In this document: positions 5,542-11,838 of the stretch, one piece after another
Position numbering within the stretch: the stretch's first letter is position 1
Layout: every line of letters begins with the position of its first letter
NCBI GenBank assembly: GCA_900540005.1
Contig: UQEM01000057.1
Coordinates: forward strand, 1 to 13,427
Source: an uncultured Ruminococcus sp.
GTDB taxonomy: Bacteria > Bacillota > Clostridia > Oscillospirales > Ruminococcaceae
Direction: 5' to 3'
DNA: 13,427 nt
Made by a program: the position numbers and the translations under genes
Notes under the pieces: model-generated
What the model was told of the DNA's origin: nothing
The model's database searches: none
What the model saw: the letters and a program-made list of their open reading frames with translations, nothing else

Positions 5542-6762
5542 TTACTGCATTCCGCCTTTCACATAGAAGTTGTCCTGAATGATGAGAGCGCAGCCGCCGA
5601 GGAAGTTGTTTTTTCCGTCGAGCTTGCTGAGCACAACTCTGTCTGCAATTTCTTCGCTGACGAGACGTATCATCTCTCTCTTGCAGTAGTCGAACTGCTT
5701 TTCGTTGAGGTGGAAATTGTGGAGAACTATCTTCTTTGCAAAGTGGCTGATAGCCAGATTGTTGATGAGGACGGTGTACTTTGCGATGATATCGTCCACG
5801 AGAGTCTTTACCGCTTCATCCCCCCTCATAAGAGCCATGAAAACTCTGTCGGGATTGATCTTGGACTTATCGCCCTCTGTGATCTCGTAGAGAACGGGAG
5901 TCTTGTCCTTTGAGTAGATATCATTGAAAGCGTTGATTATTGCTGTGCGGGAAAGTTCCGCCTTGACCGAACCGTTAGGATACCCCTCGAATGACTTGCC
6001 ATTGGGGCAGACGATATAGCGCTCAATAGTTGAGGTGTATGAAACATAATCGCTCGAAAGCTCGTTCTTGTTGATGATAGCGAGGTTTACCTGATTGCCG
6101 TTGTAGAGGAAAACCTGATTGGTCTGATAACCGTTTGCTGTGCGGAATTCGTTGTTTGCAAGAGCCATGAGTCCGATAGCGTTTCCGCAGTGGATATCGA
6201 CCTCAAGACCGCCCGAAAGCTTGTCTATGAAGTTAGTGAAATCAAGGATACCGTCCTTGTAGAATATCTTGAGTTTGCCCCACATTGAGGGAACTACACC
6301 AACGCCGAGACCGAGAACCTTGTCCTTGGTGAGCGCACTGTTTTCGATCATCTCGTTACAGGTCTTGATTATGTAGTTGATGATGTCCTTGCTTGTGGTT
6401 CTGTCGTCAATGACCATGCTTGACTTGTCGAGAATATCGGAATTGAGGTTAGTAAGACCAATGCTTACTTCCTTTTCGTCCACAGTTGCACCGAGTGCAA
6501 AACGGCTGTTTTCATTGATATCAATGAGTATCTTTCTTCTGCCCTTCTGGAGCTTTTCAGTATTTACGGGAGCTTCGCCTATCTCTACGAGAACGCCCTC
6601 TTCGATCATTTCATTTGTGATGATCGTAACAGCAGCTCTGGTTATCTCAAGAGCGCTTGCCACATCGACTCTTGAAATAGGGCCGGATTCTCTGATGACT
6701 CTGAGTATCTGCATTCTGTTTCTTCTTTTGAGGTCGAGTTTGCTAATACCTCTGTTTTCCAT
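5542..6762 (-). CDS. ROK-family (NagC/XylR-like) transcriptional regulator with degenerate ROK domain
   Basis: A 406-aa cytoplasmic regulator. Residues 13-62 form a winged helix-turn-helix (RNRMQILRVIRESGPISRVD then ALEITRAAVTIITNEMI), the typical N-terminus of NagC/XylR-type ROK repressors. The rest follows the ROK fold, with LGLGVGVVPS (150-159), HCGNAIGLMALANNEF (191-206) and VFLYNGNQVNLAII (217-230) at the positions of the phosphate, catalytic and glycine-rich blocks. The catalytic ENDAN aspartate and the CxCGxxGCxE zinc motif are missing; only VCPNGKSFEGYPNGS (251-265) remains. It is therefore a regulator without sugar-kinase activity. I start at 6762 because GGAG lies ten bases upstream and the helix-turn-helix begins soon after; an open frame to 6939 adds 59 residues without family character. 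The effector is unknown. Confidence 0.88.
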   Translation of the reverse strand: MENRGISKLDLKRRNRMQILRVIRESGPISRVDVASALEITRAAVTIITNEMIEEGVLVEIGEAPVNTEKLQKGRRKILIDINENSRFALGATVDEKEVSIGLTNLNSDILDKSSMVIDDRTTSKDIINYIIKTCNEMIENSALTKDKVLGLGVGVVPSMWGKLKIFYKDGILDFTNFIDKLSGGLEVDIHCGNAIGLMALANNEFRTANGYQTNQVFLYNGNQVNLAIINKNELSSDYVSYTSTIERYIVCPNGKSFEGYPNGSVKAELSRTAIINAFNDIYSKDKTPVLYEITEGDKSKINPDRVFMALMRGDEAVKTLVDDIIAKYTVLINNLAISHFAKKIVLHNFHLNEKQFDYCKREMIRLVSEEIADRVVLSKLDGKNNFLGGCALIIQDNFYVKGGMQ

Positions 6763-6969
6763 GAAATAACAACTCCATTCTGAAATCCGGCTGTAAAAAG
6801 TGTTGGAAAAGGTACGCCGGGGTGATATTGATAAATGCTTATTTTTCTTTATGTCAAATTCGGATAAAGGCGTATCAGAAAACCTTGCTGTACGCCCGAA
6901 TCCGACTTTCGTTTTGAGATAAGAACAGTTTCCGAACAAGAAAAGTTTTCAGATACGCCCTAATTATCT
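6763..6969 (-). promoter_or_regulatory. Long structured leader of the ROK gene
   Basis: About 207 nt lie between the predicted start and the ATG. GGCGTATC-A-GAAAAC (6869-6883) and GTTTTC-A-GATACGCC (6945-6959) form a 14-pair stem with one mismatch around a 61-nt loop. Further copies of the TACGCC core occur at 6811-6818 (GGTACGCC) and 6890-6897 (TGTACGCC). These may be RNA structure or regulator half-sites; I cannot tell which. Confidence 0.45.
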
Positions 6970-6975
6970 GAATTT

Positions 6976-7003
6976 ATTATAACACATTTTTAGTAAAATT
7001 CAA
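6976..7003 (-). promoter_or_regulatory. ROK gene promoter
   Basis: On the - strand: TTGAAT (7003-6998), 16-nt spacer, TATAAT (6981-6976) preceded by TGT. It lies more than 200 nt from the proposed start codon, hence the long leader. The remaining AT-rich sequence from 7004 to 7097 shows nothing else I can support. Confidence 0.7.
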
Positions 7004-7088
7004 ATATTTTATCAGAAAAAATATTAAAATCAGCATTTTTTACAAACTTACGCTAAAGTTTTTGTTAAATATTCCGTGGATTTAATTG

Positions 7089-7124
7089 CAAAAATAAAAA
7101 TCCGGAGCATAAAACTCCGGATTT
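7089..7124 (-). terminator. Terminator of the zinc-ribbon membrane protein gene
   Basis: AAATCCGGAG (7098-7107) pairs perfectly with CTCCGGATTT (7115-7124) around a seven-base loop. On the - strand it is followed by TTATTTTTGC, a good U-rich tail. It starts 27 bases past the stop. Confidence 0.9.
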
Positions 7125-7151
7125 GTTGCTTTATTCAGTTAAGCCTGAGCA

Positions 7152-7988
7152 TTAGTCAGCGTAATCCTTGAGGTAGCTTGCTTCGGTAGTAATAACCTTC
7201 CAGCCCTCGCCCTTTACCTTAACAACGCAGATACGCTGAGTTGTGGTATCCTTGTCGCCGTCATCATTTGCCTGAAGCTTGATCTTGAACTCGTAACCCT
7301 TGGTAACATCAACGCTGCAGTCATATATATAGTCGAAGTATTCTTCTGCACCCTTGAGCTCCTTCTTGCTGAGCTTATCCTTCTTCTCGATCTTCTTGAT
7401 CTTGATCTTGATATCGTCAAGAGTATCTTCCATTGAGTCGTTGTAGTCCTCAAGCTTGTCGTCCCACTCGTCCTCGTCCTTGAGGTCGTCTATGTACTCG
7501 TCAGGGAGTGTAAGTGAGTAGTATGTCTTAGCGCCGTTGGTCTTTGTGAGAGACTTTGCAAACTTCTTTGCAGTACCCTTTGCGCCGCCGCCTGAGCAGC
7601 AAGCGATAATGATGATGAGGAGAACGAGAACTATTGCAGCGCCTGCGATGTAGACGATGTTCTTGTTGCCCTTCATGTTGCCGGGGAGATTTTCTGAAAG
7701 GTCGCCTGCAATGCCTTCAACCTTCTGAGCTGCATTGTTGAACTGAGCCTGTGCATTCTGAGCAGCGTTATTAAACTGGTTCTGGGGCTGATCCTGCTGA
7801 GGAGCCTGACCGTTCGACTGCGGCTGATCCTGCTGGGGTGCCTGAGGCTGACCCTGCTGAGGAGCAGTAGTCTGATTCTGTTCATTGTTTACCTGCTGCT
7901 GATTCTGAGCAGCAGCCTGCTGTGATCCGGGGCATCCGCAAACGGAGCCGTCGGGAATTTCTCTTCCGCAAAATTGACAAAAAGCCAT
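7152..7988 (-). CDS. Zinc-ribbon, Q-rich single-pass membrane protein
   Basis: A 278-aa protein of modular build, function unknown. An N-terminal mini zinc ribbon has C4, C7, C17 and C19 (CQFCGREI then SVCGC). A Gln/Pro/Asn-rich linker (22-90) contains repeats of APQQDQPQ and of QFNNAAQ. One transmembrane helix spans 111-130 (IVYIAGAAIVLVLLIIIIAC). The C-terminal part (135-278) is highly charged with an Asp/Glu/Lys-rich stretch at 164-211 and a likely NTF2-like or DUF4878-like fold at GTAKKFAKSLTKTNGAKTYY. The zinc ribbon should be cytoplasmic and the charged domain outside. Ribosome binding site GGAGG is eight bases before the ATG. It has its own promoter and terminator. This architecture recurs in Clostridia, often unannotated. 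Confidence 0.82.
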   Translation of the reverse strand: MAFCQFCGREIPDGSVCGCPGSQQAAAQNQQQVNNEQNQTTAPQQGQPQAPQQDQPQSNGQAPQQDQPQNQFNNAAQNAQAQFNNAAQKVEGIAGDLSENLPGNMKGNKNIVYIAGAAIVLVLLIIIIACCSGGGAKGTAKKFAKSLTKTNGAKTYYSLTLPDEYIDDLKDEDEWDDKLEDYNDSMEDTLDDIKIKIKKIEKKDKLSKKELKGAEEYFDYIYDCSVDVTKGYEFKIKLQANDDGDKDTTTQRICVVKVKGEGWKVITTEASYLKDYAD

Positions 7989-8021
7989 GATATAAACCTC
8001 CGAATAAAAAATTTCAATAAT

Positions 8022-8050
8022 ATTTTAGCACGGAAAAGCGGCTATGTCAA
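8022..8050 (-). promoter_or_regulatory. Promoter of the zinc-ribbon membrane protein gene
   Basis: On the - strand: perfect TTGACA (8050-8045), 17-nt spacer, TAAAAT (8027-8022) preceded by TGC. The leader is about 30 nt. Confidence 0.85.
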
Positions 8051-8051
8051 G

Positions 8052-8099
8052 GCAAATACTGCGCTTTACCACGAAAAAGCCTCTTTTTCGGCAGTTTGC
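8052..8099. repeat. Nested inverted repeat in the intergenic region
   Basis: GCAAA and CTGC (8052-8062, with a two-base bulge) pair with GCAGTTTGC (8091-8099), enclosing CGAAAAAG-CCT-CTTTTTCG (8072-8090). It lies between the four-TM gene and the zinc-ribbon gene, 117 nt past the former's stop, and may act as a distal terminator. Confidence 0.5.
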
Positions 8100-8215
8100 A
8101 TAAAAATTCGCTTTCCGGCGACAAAGCCTTGATCGCAAAACTCTTAGGATAGAGGAATATTAGACTTTTTTCGGGACAAGCCGAAGTATCGGTCGGCATT
8201 ATATCAGGAGTTTTT

Positions 8216-8725
8216 TTATATTTTTTCTTTTTCAGAGGATATTATTCCGCGGTAGGTGAGAAAATATACAGCGAGATAAGTAACTGCCGGCACAAACACC
8301 ATCGGCAGCATTATGCAGACCTGCGCCATGGAGAGCGCGGCTGACGAGGCATTTGCGTTAATGAGGTTGCACACCTGCAAAAAGGGCGCATTTATAAGCT
8401 TGTACCAGCGGTAAAAGTCGAATTTTCCGCCGGAAACCGAAATCATGAGCAATACCCAGCTTATTATTGCAGGGAGCGAAAGTGTGATACCCGAAACCGC
8501 TGTTATCGCGTGGGAAGCTTTTTCGCCTGAGATGCGTTCCTGTTTCAGGTCGCTGTGAGCCTCTTTCACGGCAAAATTTGCGAGCAGCACTACGAGAATC
8601 CCCACGGTGCATATCGAGCAGATAACACGCATTGCCGGACTTGACGAGCCTGCAAGAGTGAGTCCGATAAAAAGACAGAAAATTTCCGCCGCAGCGTAAA
8701 TTCCCAGAGCTTTGATAATTTTCAT
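8216..8725 (-). CDS. Hypothetical four-TM membrane protein
   Basis: A 169-aa integral membrane protein that I do not recognise. Four hydrophobic segments lie near residues 8-26, 31-53, 73-97 and 134-157, with a basic cytoplasmic loop around 55-71 (KEAHSDLKQERISGEK) and a charged C-terminal tail SSEKEKI. No catalytic motif or cysteine pair stands out. I chose the ATG at 8725, followed by MKIIKALGIY, because AAAGGA lies about ten bases upstream. The open frame reaches 8830, but those extra 35 residues would run antisense over the small ORF and its ribosome binding site at 8791-8830 and lack family character. Promoter not clear; TTATCT-16-TATACT is a weak candidate. It is followed by an intergenic hairpin. 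Confidence 0.7.
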   Translation of the reverse strand: MKIIKALGIYAAAEIFCLFIGLTLAGSSSPAMRVICSICTVGILVVLLANFAVKEAHSDLKQERISGEKASHAITAVSGITLSLPAIISWVLLMISVSGGKFDFYRWYKLINAPFLQVCNLINANASSAALSMAQVCIMLPMVFVPAVTYLAVYFLTYRGIISSEKEKI

Positions 8726-8804
8726 GTAAAAATTTTCCTTTATATTATTTTCAAGAGTATATCTGCACCTTCGGGAGAGATAATAAATGTACGGAGGTGA
8801 TAAT

Positions 8805-8870
8805 ATGAATGACGAATACGACAAGGACATAAAAATCTATATTCCCAAGAGTCAGATACCGAGAGCGTGA
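8805..8870 (+). CDS. Small 21-aa ORF with near-perfect Shine-Dalgarno
   Basis: GGAGGTGAT (8793-8801), a full match to the anti-Shine-Dalgarno, precedes ATG 8805 at the right distance. The frame reads MNDEYDKDIKIYIPKSQ and ends with IPRA and TGA. The peptide is charged and soluble. It runs opposite to both neighbours. A one-base slip near the stop would extend it by REIFERETLRRRGY and beyond to TAA at about 8945, antisense to the fur 3' end. It could be a real small protein, a truncated gene remnant, or a frameshifted one. No homology can be claimed. Confidence 0.45.
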   Translation: MNDEYDKDIKIYIPKSQIPRA

Positions 8871-8903
8871 AATTTTTGAGCGGGAGACCCTGCGGCGGCG
8901 GGG

Positions 8904-9326
8904 TTATTCCTGCTTTTTTTTGCTGCAATCCGAACATATGCCGTAAAAAACGGTCTGCGAGGAATCTATCTGAAAACCGTGCTCCTTGGCTATGTGATCG
9001 CTTATTTCGGCAAGGTGGTCGCAGTCGAGGTGAATGAGCCTGCCGCAGCTCAGACATTTCAGGTGGAAATGATTGTGACAGCCGCGTTCGGAGTCGATAT
9101 ACTGATAGCAGGCGCAGGTCTTGCCGTCAAAGGCGTACTTTCGCACTATGCCTTTGTCAACGAGCTTGTCAAGCTGACGGTATATGGTCGCAACGCCCAC
9201 AGGAGTGCCCTCTGCGTTGAGAAATGCGCTTATCTCCTGAACGTTGGTATGTTTTTCCTTATTTTTAATGAGGTAATCCAGCAGCTTTTCCTTCTGTTTT
9301 GTATTATAGCCGGAATCGCGTTTCAT
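8904..9326 (-). CDS. Fur-family metal-dependent regulator (Zur-like features)
   Basis: A 140-aa cytoplasmic metalloregulator. Residues 8-66 form the winged helix (VQEISAFLNAEG, then TPVGVATIYRQLDKLVDKGIV), the signature of Fur proteins. The dimerisation domain has the structural zinc site C91-x2-C94 and C131-x2-C134, and a regulatory metal cluster CHNHFHLKC (83-91) with H84, H86, H88. Extra cysteines at 71, 73, 83 and 102 and the segment IHLDCD suggest zinc sensing (Zur-like) rather than Fur or PerR, but the metal is not proven. Ribosome binding site GGAGG is seven bases before the ATG. It has its own promoter and an 83-nt leader with two hairpins. No Fur, Zur or PerR box is obvious there, and no metal transporter is in the window. 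Confidence 0.92.
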   Translation of the reverse strand: MKRDSGYNTKQKEKLLDYLIKNKEKHTNVQEISAFLNAEGTPVGVATIYRQLDKLVDKGIVRKYAFDGKTCACYQYIDSERGCHNHFHLKCLSCGRLIHLDCDHLAEISDHIAKEHGFQIDSSQTVFYGICSDCSKKKQE

Positions 9327-9356
9327 TATGTATCCTCCCGATATTTATCTTTGTTA

Positions 9357-9406
9357 AGAGCTTGTGTGAAACAAGCTCTGTGACCGCACCGATGTTTCTT
9401 TGCGGT
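9357..9406 (-). promoter_or_regulatory. Hairpins in the fur leader
   Basis: AGAGCTTGT (9357-9365) pairs perfectly with ACAAGCTCT (9371-9379) around a five-base loop; ACCGC (9383-9387) pairs with GCGGT (9402-9406). Both lie within the predicted fur 5' leader. The first may be an operator, an attenuator or a terminator for read-through from araC; it lacks a U run. Confidence 0.5.
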
Positions 9407-9415
9407 ACTGCCTGA

Positions 9416-9444
9416 ATTATACCACAATCTGCGAAATAAATCAA
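9416..9444 (-). promoter_or_regulatory. fur promoter
   Basis: On the - strand: TTGATT (9444-9439), 17-nt spacer, TATAAT (9421-9416) preceded by TGG. It begins 25 bases after the araC stop, and I see no terminator between, so araC read-through into fur is possible. Confidence 0.82.
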
Positions 9445-9468
9445 GTTTGCAGTATTGCTCCGAAAGTT

Positions 9469-10260
9469 CTAAAGCTGTTCGGAATGTTTGCGGCGGCGGA
9501 ATTCGGTCGGGGTACAGCCCTTGTGCTTGCGGAACTGCCGCATGAAGTATGAGTCGCTCTCGTAACCGCAGCGCTCGGCGATCGAGCTAACGGACATATC
9601 CGTGCTTTCAAGCAGCTCGCTGGCGAAAAGCAGTCGGCTGCGGATAATGTCCTGACGGCAGGTCACGCCGAAAGCTTCGAGGTAAAGCCGATGAAAGTAG
9701 GCGCGGCTTATGCCGAGGAAATCGCTGAGTTCCTCGGCGCTGCCGCAGTTTACAGGGTCGTTGTATATCGAGTTCCGTATATTTTTGAGCTGCGTGTAGT
9801 GAGGAATAGTTTCACTCGGCGAGACTTCCGTGGGATTGCACTCATCACTCAGCGAAATAAATATCAGCCGCATGGAAAGCTCGGCAAATTCAACGGAATT
9901 TTTGCTCCTGCGCACGGACTGCGACTTTATTGAGCGCATTGCGGTTGCGGCAATGTAGTCATCGGAAAGCCGTATCGGCGTGTCAAGCGGGATATTCATG
10001 GAGGCTATGTAGCTCCTTTCGGCGGCAGACGGGCGAAAGCTTATCATGTCATAGTGTAGCGGATTGTCGCCTGCGGGACTGAATGAACGTGCCGAACCGC
10101 TGTTGTACAAAATGGCGCAGCTACCCCTGTATTTCTGCTTTTTCCCGTTTGTCGGGATAATAACGGGCGAGCGGAACAGTATCAGCGTGTGGTCGAGGTC
10201 GGATTCGCCAACGACAGGCACGTCAGTCCTGCAACTCAGTTTTACGCGGTTTATCTTCAT
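9469..10260 (-). CDS. AraC-family transcriptional regulator
   Basis: A 263-aa DNA-binding regulator. The N-terminal half (about 20-100) looks like the cupin-type AraC sensor domain. The C-terminal AraC domain has two helix-turn-helices: about 174-194 (SAEELSDFLGISRAYFHRLY) and 222-245, followed by the family signature around CGYESDSYFMRQFRKHKGCT (231-250) and PTEFRRRK. I start at the ATG at 10260, five bases after AAAGGAG; an in-frame ATG at 10287 would add nine residues without a good site. It is divergent from the VanY-like gene, a common layout for regulator and target, but no shared operator is proven. The effector is unknown. Confidence 0.93.
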   Translation of the reverse strand: MKINRVKLSCRTDVPVVGESDLDHTLILFRSPVIIPTNGKKQKYRGSCAILYNSGSARSFSPAGDNPLHYDMISFRPSAAERSYIASMNIPLDTPIRLSDDYIAATAMRSIKSQSVRRSKNSVEFAELSMRLIFISLSDECNPTEVSPSETIPHYTQLKNIRNSIYNDPVNCGSAEELSDFLGISRAYFHRLYLEAFGVTCRQDIIRSRLLFASELLESTDMSVSSIAERCGYESDSYFMRQFRKHKGCTPTEFRRRKHSEQL

Positions 10261-10320
10261 ACAGTCTCCTTTTACACAGAATATCATGATGCGGTATGCC
10301 TTGAAAATTCGTTCAGGTAA

Positions 10321-10349
10321 ATTGTAGCATATTTTGCCTTAAAACACAA
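10321..10349 (-). promoter_or_regulatory. araC promoter
   Basis: On the - strand: TTGTGT (10349-10344), 17-nt spacer, TACAAT (10326-10321) preceded by TGC. About 100 nt separate it from the divergent promoter; that stretch contains the palindrome CGGATCCG (10387-10394) and otherwise nothing clear. Confidence 0.75.
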
Positions 10350-10452
10350 GCAGACCATGTAAATTATTTTTGCCGTTTTTGTATCTCGGATCCGTAATTG
10401 TGACATATAGGTGAAAATTCAGCGGATAAATTAAACTCAGTTCAAAAAAAGC

Positions 10453-10481
10453 TTTACAATTTTTGCTGTTTGTGGTATAAT
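10453..10481 (+). promoter_or_regulatory. Promoter of the VanY-like gene
   Basis: TTTACA (10453-10458), 17-nt spacer, TATAAT (10476-10481) preceded by TGG. The predicted leader is about 54 nt and AT-rich, with no strong hairpin. Confidence 0.85.
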
Positions 10482-10541
10482 AAAAAATATATTTGAAATT
10501 ACGGCTTTAAACAGTCTTGAAATAAGGAGAGATTTTATTAT

Positions 10542-11591
10542 ATGGCAGATGGCAGCAAGCGCAGAGACCGCAAACGTACATCAAAGCGCTACAGAGTAAG
10601 ATATGACCGTATTCTCGCGGTCTTGCTCGTTCTGGTCGTACTCATTGTAATTATTTCTTCCTGTGCAAAGAGCATTTCGGGAGACAAAAACAAGAAATCC
10701 ACAACCGATAATACTGGACAGACTTCCACTTCAGAGGAAACTCCGCAGTCCTCGATAGTCGATAACCTTGAGGCAAGCGGCGAGACTGATGCTATCCTTT
10801 CAAGTTCGTCGGGAGAGGCAGCTTCTCAGATACAGTATACCACCGAGTCGCACAGTTCCGAGGACGTAAAGCGCGGAGACCTTGTGCTTATCAATTCAAG
10901 CCATGAGTATACTTTCCCCTCTGATGATACGGATCTTGTTACACTTTACGGCAATATCGACACCGAGAGCTTCCATGTAAGCGATATGGTAATAAAGCTT
11001 GACTCAAATGCACTTAACGCTCTCAACGAGCTTATGAAGGCATTCCACGCTCAGACAAATAATGACGATATCACCATTATTGGCGGCTACCGCACACTTG
11101 AGGAGCAGAACGACAAGTACTATAACGGAAACTCCACTTTCAGCGGCGGATTTACCGACTACCACTCGGGCAGAATGTTCGATATGGGTATCTTCCCCAA
11201 GGACGGTTCAAGTTCGGGATACTACTCGGCAACAGGCGATTACGCTTGGATAGACGAAAATGCTGCAAGATACGGCTTTATTCTTCGTTTCCCCGACGGC
11301 AAGGAGACATATACGGGCGAAAAGACAAGAACCTACACATACCGTTATGTAGGCGTTCCCCACGCTTATTACATAAAGCAGAACAACCTCTGCCTCGAGG
11401 AGTATATTGAGACGATTAAGGAATATACTAATGATAAGCCGCTTGAAGTCAACGTTGACGGCACTCTTTACAGTGTATACTACGTTGCTTCGGCAGGAGC
11501 AGCAACTGACGTTCCCGTTCCCGTAAACAAGACATATACAGTTTCGGGTAACAATGTTGACGGCTTTATCGTTACTGTGACCATGAACTAG
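10542..11591 (+). CDS. Secreted VanY-like (M15B) D-Ala-D-Ala carboxypeptidase homologue, probably inactive
   Basis: A 349-aa extracellular, membrane-anchored protein. A Lys/Arg-rich start (6-23) precedes a hydrophobic segment (24-40) ending ISSC, a lipobox match at C41, so it is a lipoprotein or N-anchored. A Ser/Thr/Glu-rich linker spans 45-110. Residues 140-295 align with VanY-type peptidoglycan peptidases: GGYRTLEEQ (181-189), FTDYHSGRMFDMG (204-216), YGFILRFPDGKE (244-255), then YRYVG (267-271). Aligned without gaps to the usual SEHxxGxxxDxG and EPWHxRYVG, the first zinc histidine is Tyr207 (His208 is next to it), the catalytic glutamate is Arg263 and the last zinc histidine is Thr266; Asp214 remains. 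Catalysis is therefore unlikely, and peptidoglycan binding or regulation is possible. A short beta-rich tail follows. Its promoter is divergent from that of araC. Confidence 0.83.
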   Translation: MADGSKRRDRKRTSKRYRVRYDRILAVLLVLVVLIVIISSCAKSISGDKNKKSTTDNTGQTSTSEETPQSSIVDNLEASGETDAILSSSSGEAASQIQYTTESHSSEDVKRGDLVLINSSHEYTFPSDDTDLVTLYGNIDTESFHVSDMVIKLDSNALNALNELMKAFHAQTNNDDITIIGGYRTLEEQNDKYYNGNSTFSGGFTDYHSGRMFDMGIFPKDGSSSGYYSATGDYAWIDENAARYGFILRFPDGKETYTGEKTRTYTYRYVGVPHAYYIKQNNLCLEEYIETIKEYTNDKPLEVNVDGTLYSVYYVASAGAATDVPVPVNKTYTVSGNNVDGFIVTVTMN

Positions 11592-11614
11592 GTCGTGTTG
11601 CCACTAAGCCTAAC

Positions 11615-11652
11615 AACGCATCTTTTCGGCAAAATTTCACGCATCCTGCGTT
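11615..11652. repeat. Inverted repeat after the VanY-like gene
   Basis: AACGCA (11615-11620) can pair with TGCGTT (11647-11652), or a local hairpin ACGCA-TCC-TGCGT (11639-11651) can form instead. It lies 23 bases past the stop and precedes the terminator; it may be part of a dispersed intergenic repeat. Confidence 0.4.
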
Positions 11653-11700
11653 AAAAAGTCTTGACAGGCGACAGCCTGCCTGCGACTTTTTGTCTTGTCT
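11653..11700 (+). terminator. Terminator of the VanY-like gene
   Basis: AAAAAGTC (11653-11660) pairs with GACTTTTT (11684-11691), enclosing a second hairpin CAGGC-GACA-GCCTG (11665-11678). A U-rich tail TGTCTTGTCT follows. Symmetry means it could also work on the - strand. Confidence 0.7.
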
Positions 11701-11701
11701 A

Positions 11702-11811
11702 CATAAAATTTATGCTTGAAAATCTGCATATTATCTTAGTGTCAACACTCCCTAAAAAAATGACGCACAAAACTTCACAGTGAAAGCACTTTTTTCATAA
11801 CACCATTGGTG
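11702..11811 (+). promoter_or_regulatory. Upstream region of the sensor-GGDEF gene with four short palindromes
   Basis: Within 110 nt: CATAAA-A-TTTATG (11702-11714), AGTGT-CA-ACACT (11738-11749), TTCAC-A-GTGAA (11774-11784) and CACCA-T-TGGTG (11801-11811). No convincing -35/-10 pair was found, unlike every other gene here. The palindromes may be operators; this is inference. Confidence 0.4.
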
Positions 11812-11838
11812 ACTTTCGCAGAAAGGCGAATTATAAAC

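Noticed and set aside
6763..6939. 59-residue N-terminal extension of the ROK protein
   Set aside because: No family similarity, overlaps the structured leader, and the winged helix begins naturally after ATG 6762.
8888..8903. CCCTGC-GGCG-GCGGGG hairpin as the fur terminator
   Set aside because: It abuts the fur stop but no U run follows on the - strand, and one pair is G-U; not enough to call.
9327..9444. Fur, PerR or Zur box at the fur promoter
   Set aside because: No match to the TGATAAT-type, TTATAAT-type or AAATCGTAAT-type inverted repeats was found.
4787..11591. VanZ and VanY homologues as a glycopeptide-resistance cluster
   Set aside because: They are more than 5 kb apart with unrelated genes between, no vanH/A/X/R/S is present, and the VanY-like protein appears inactive.
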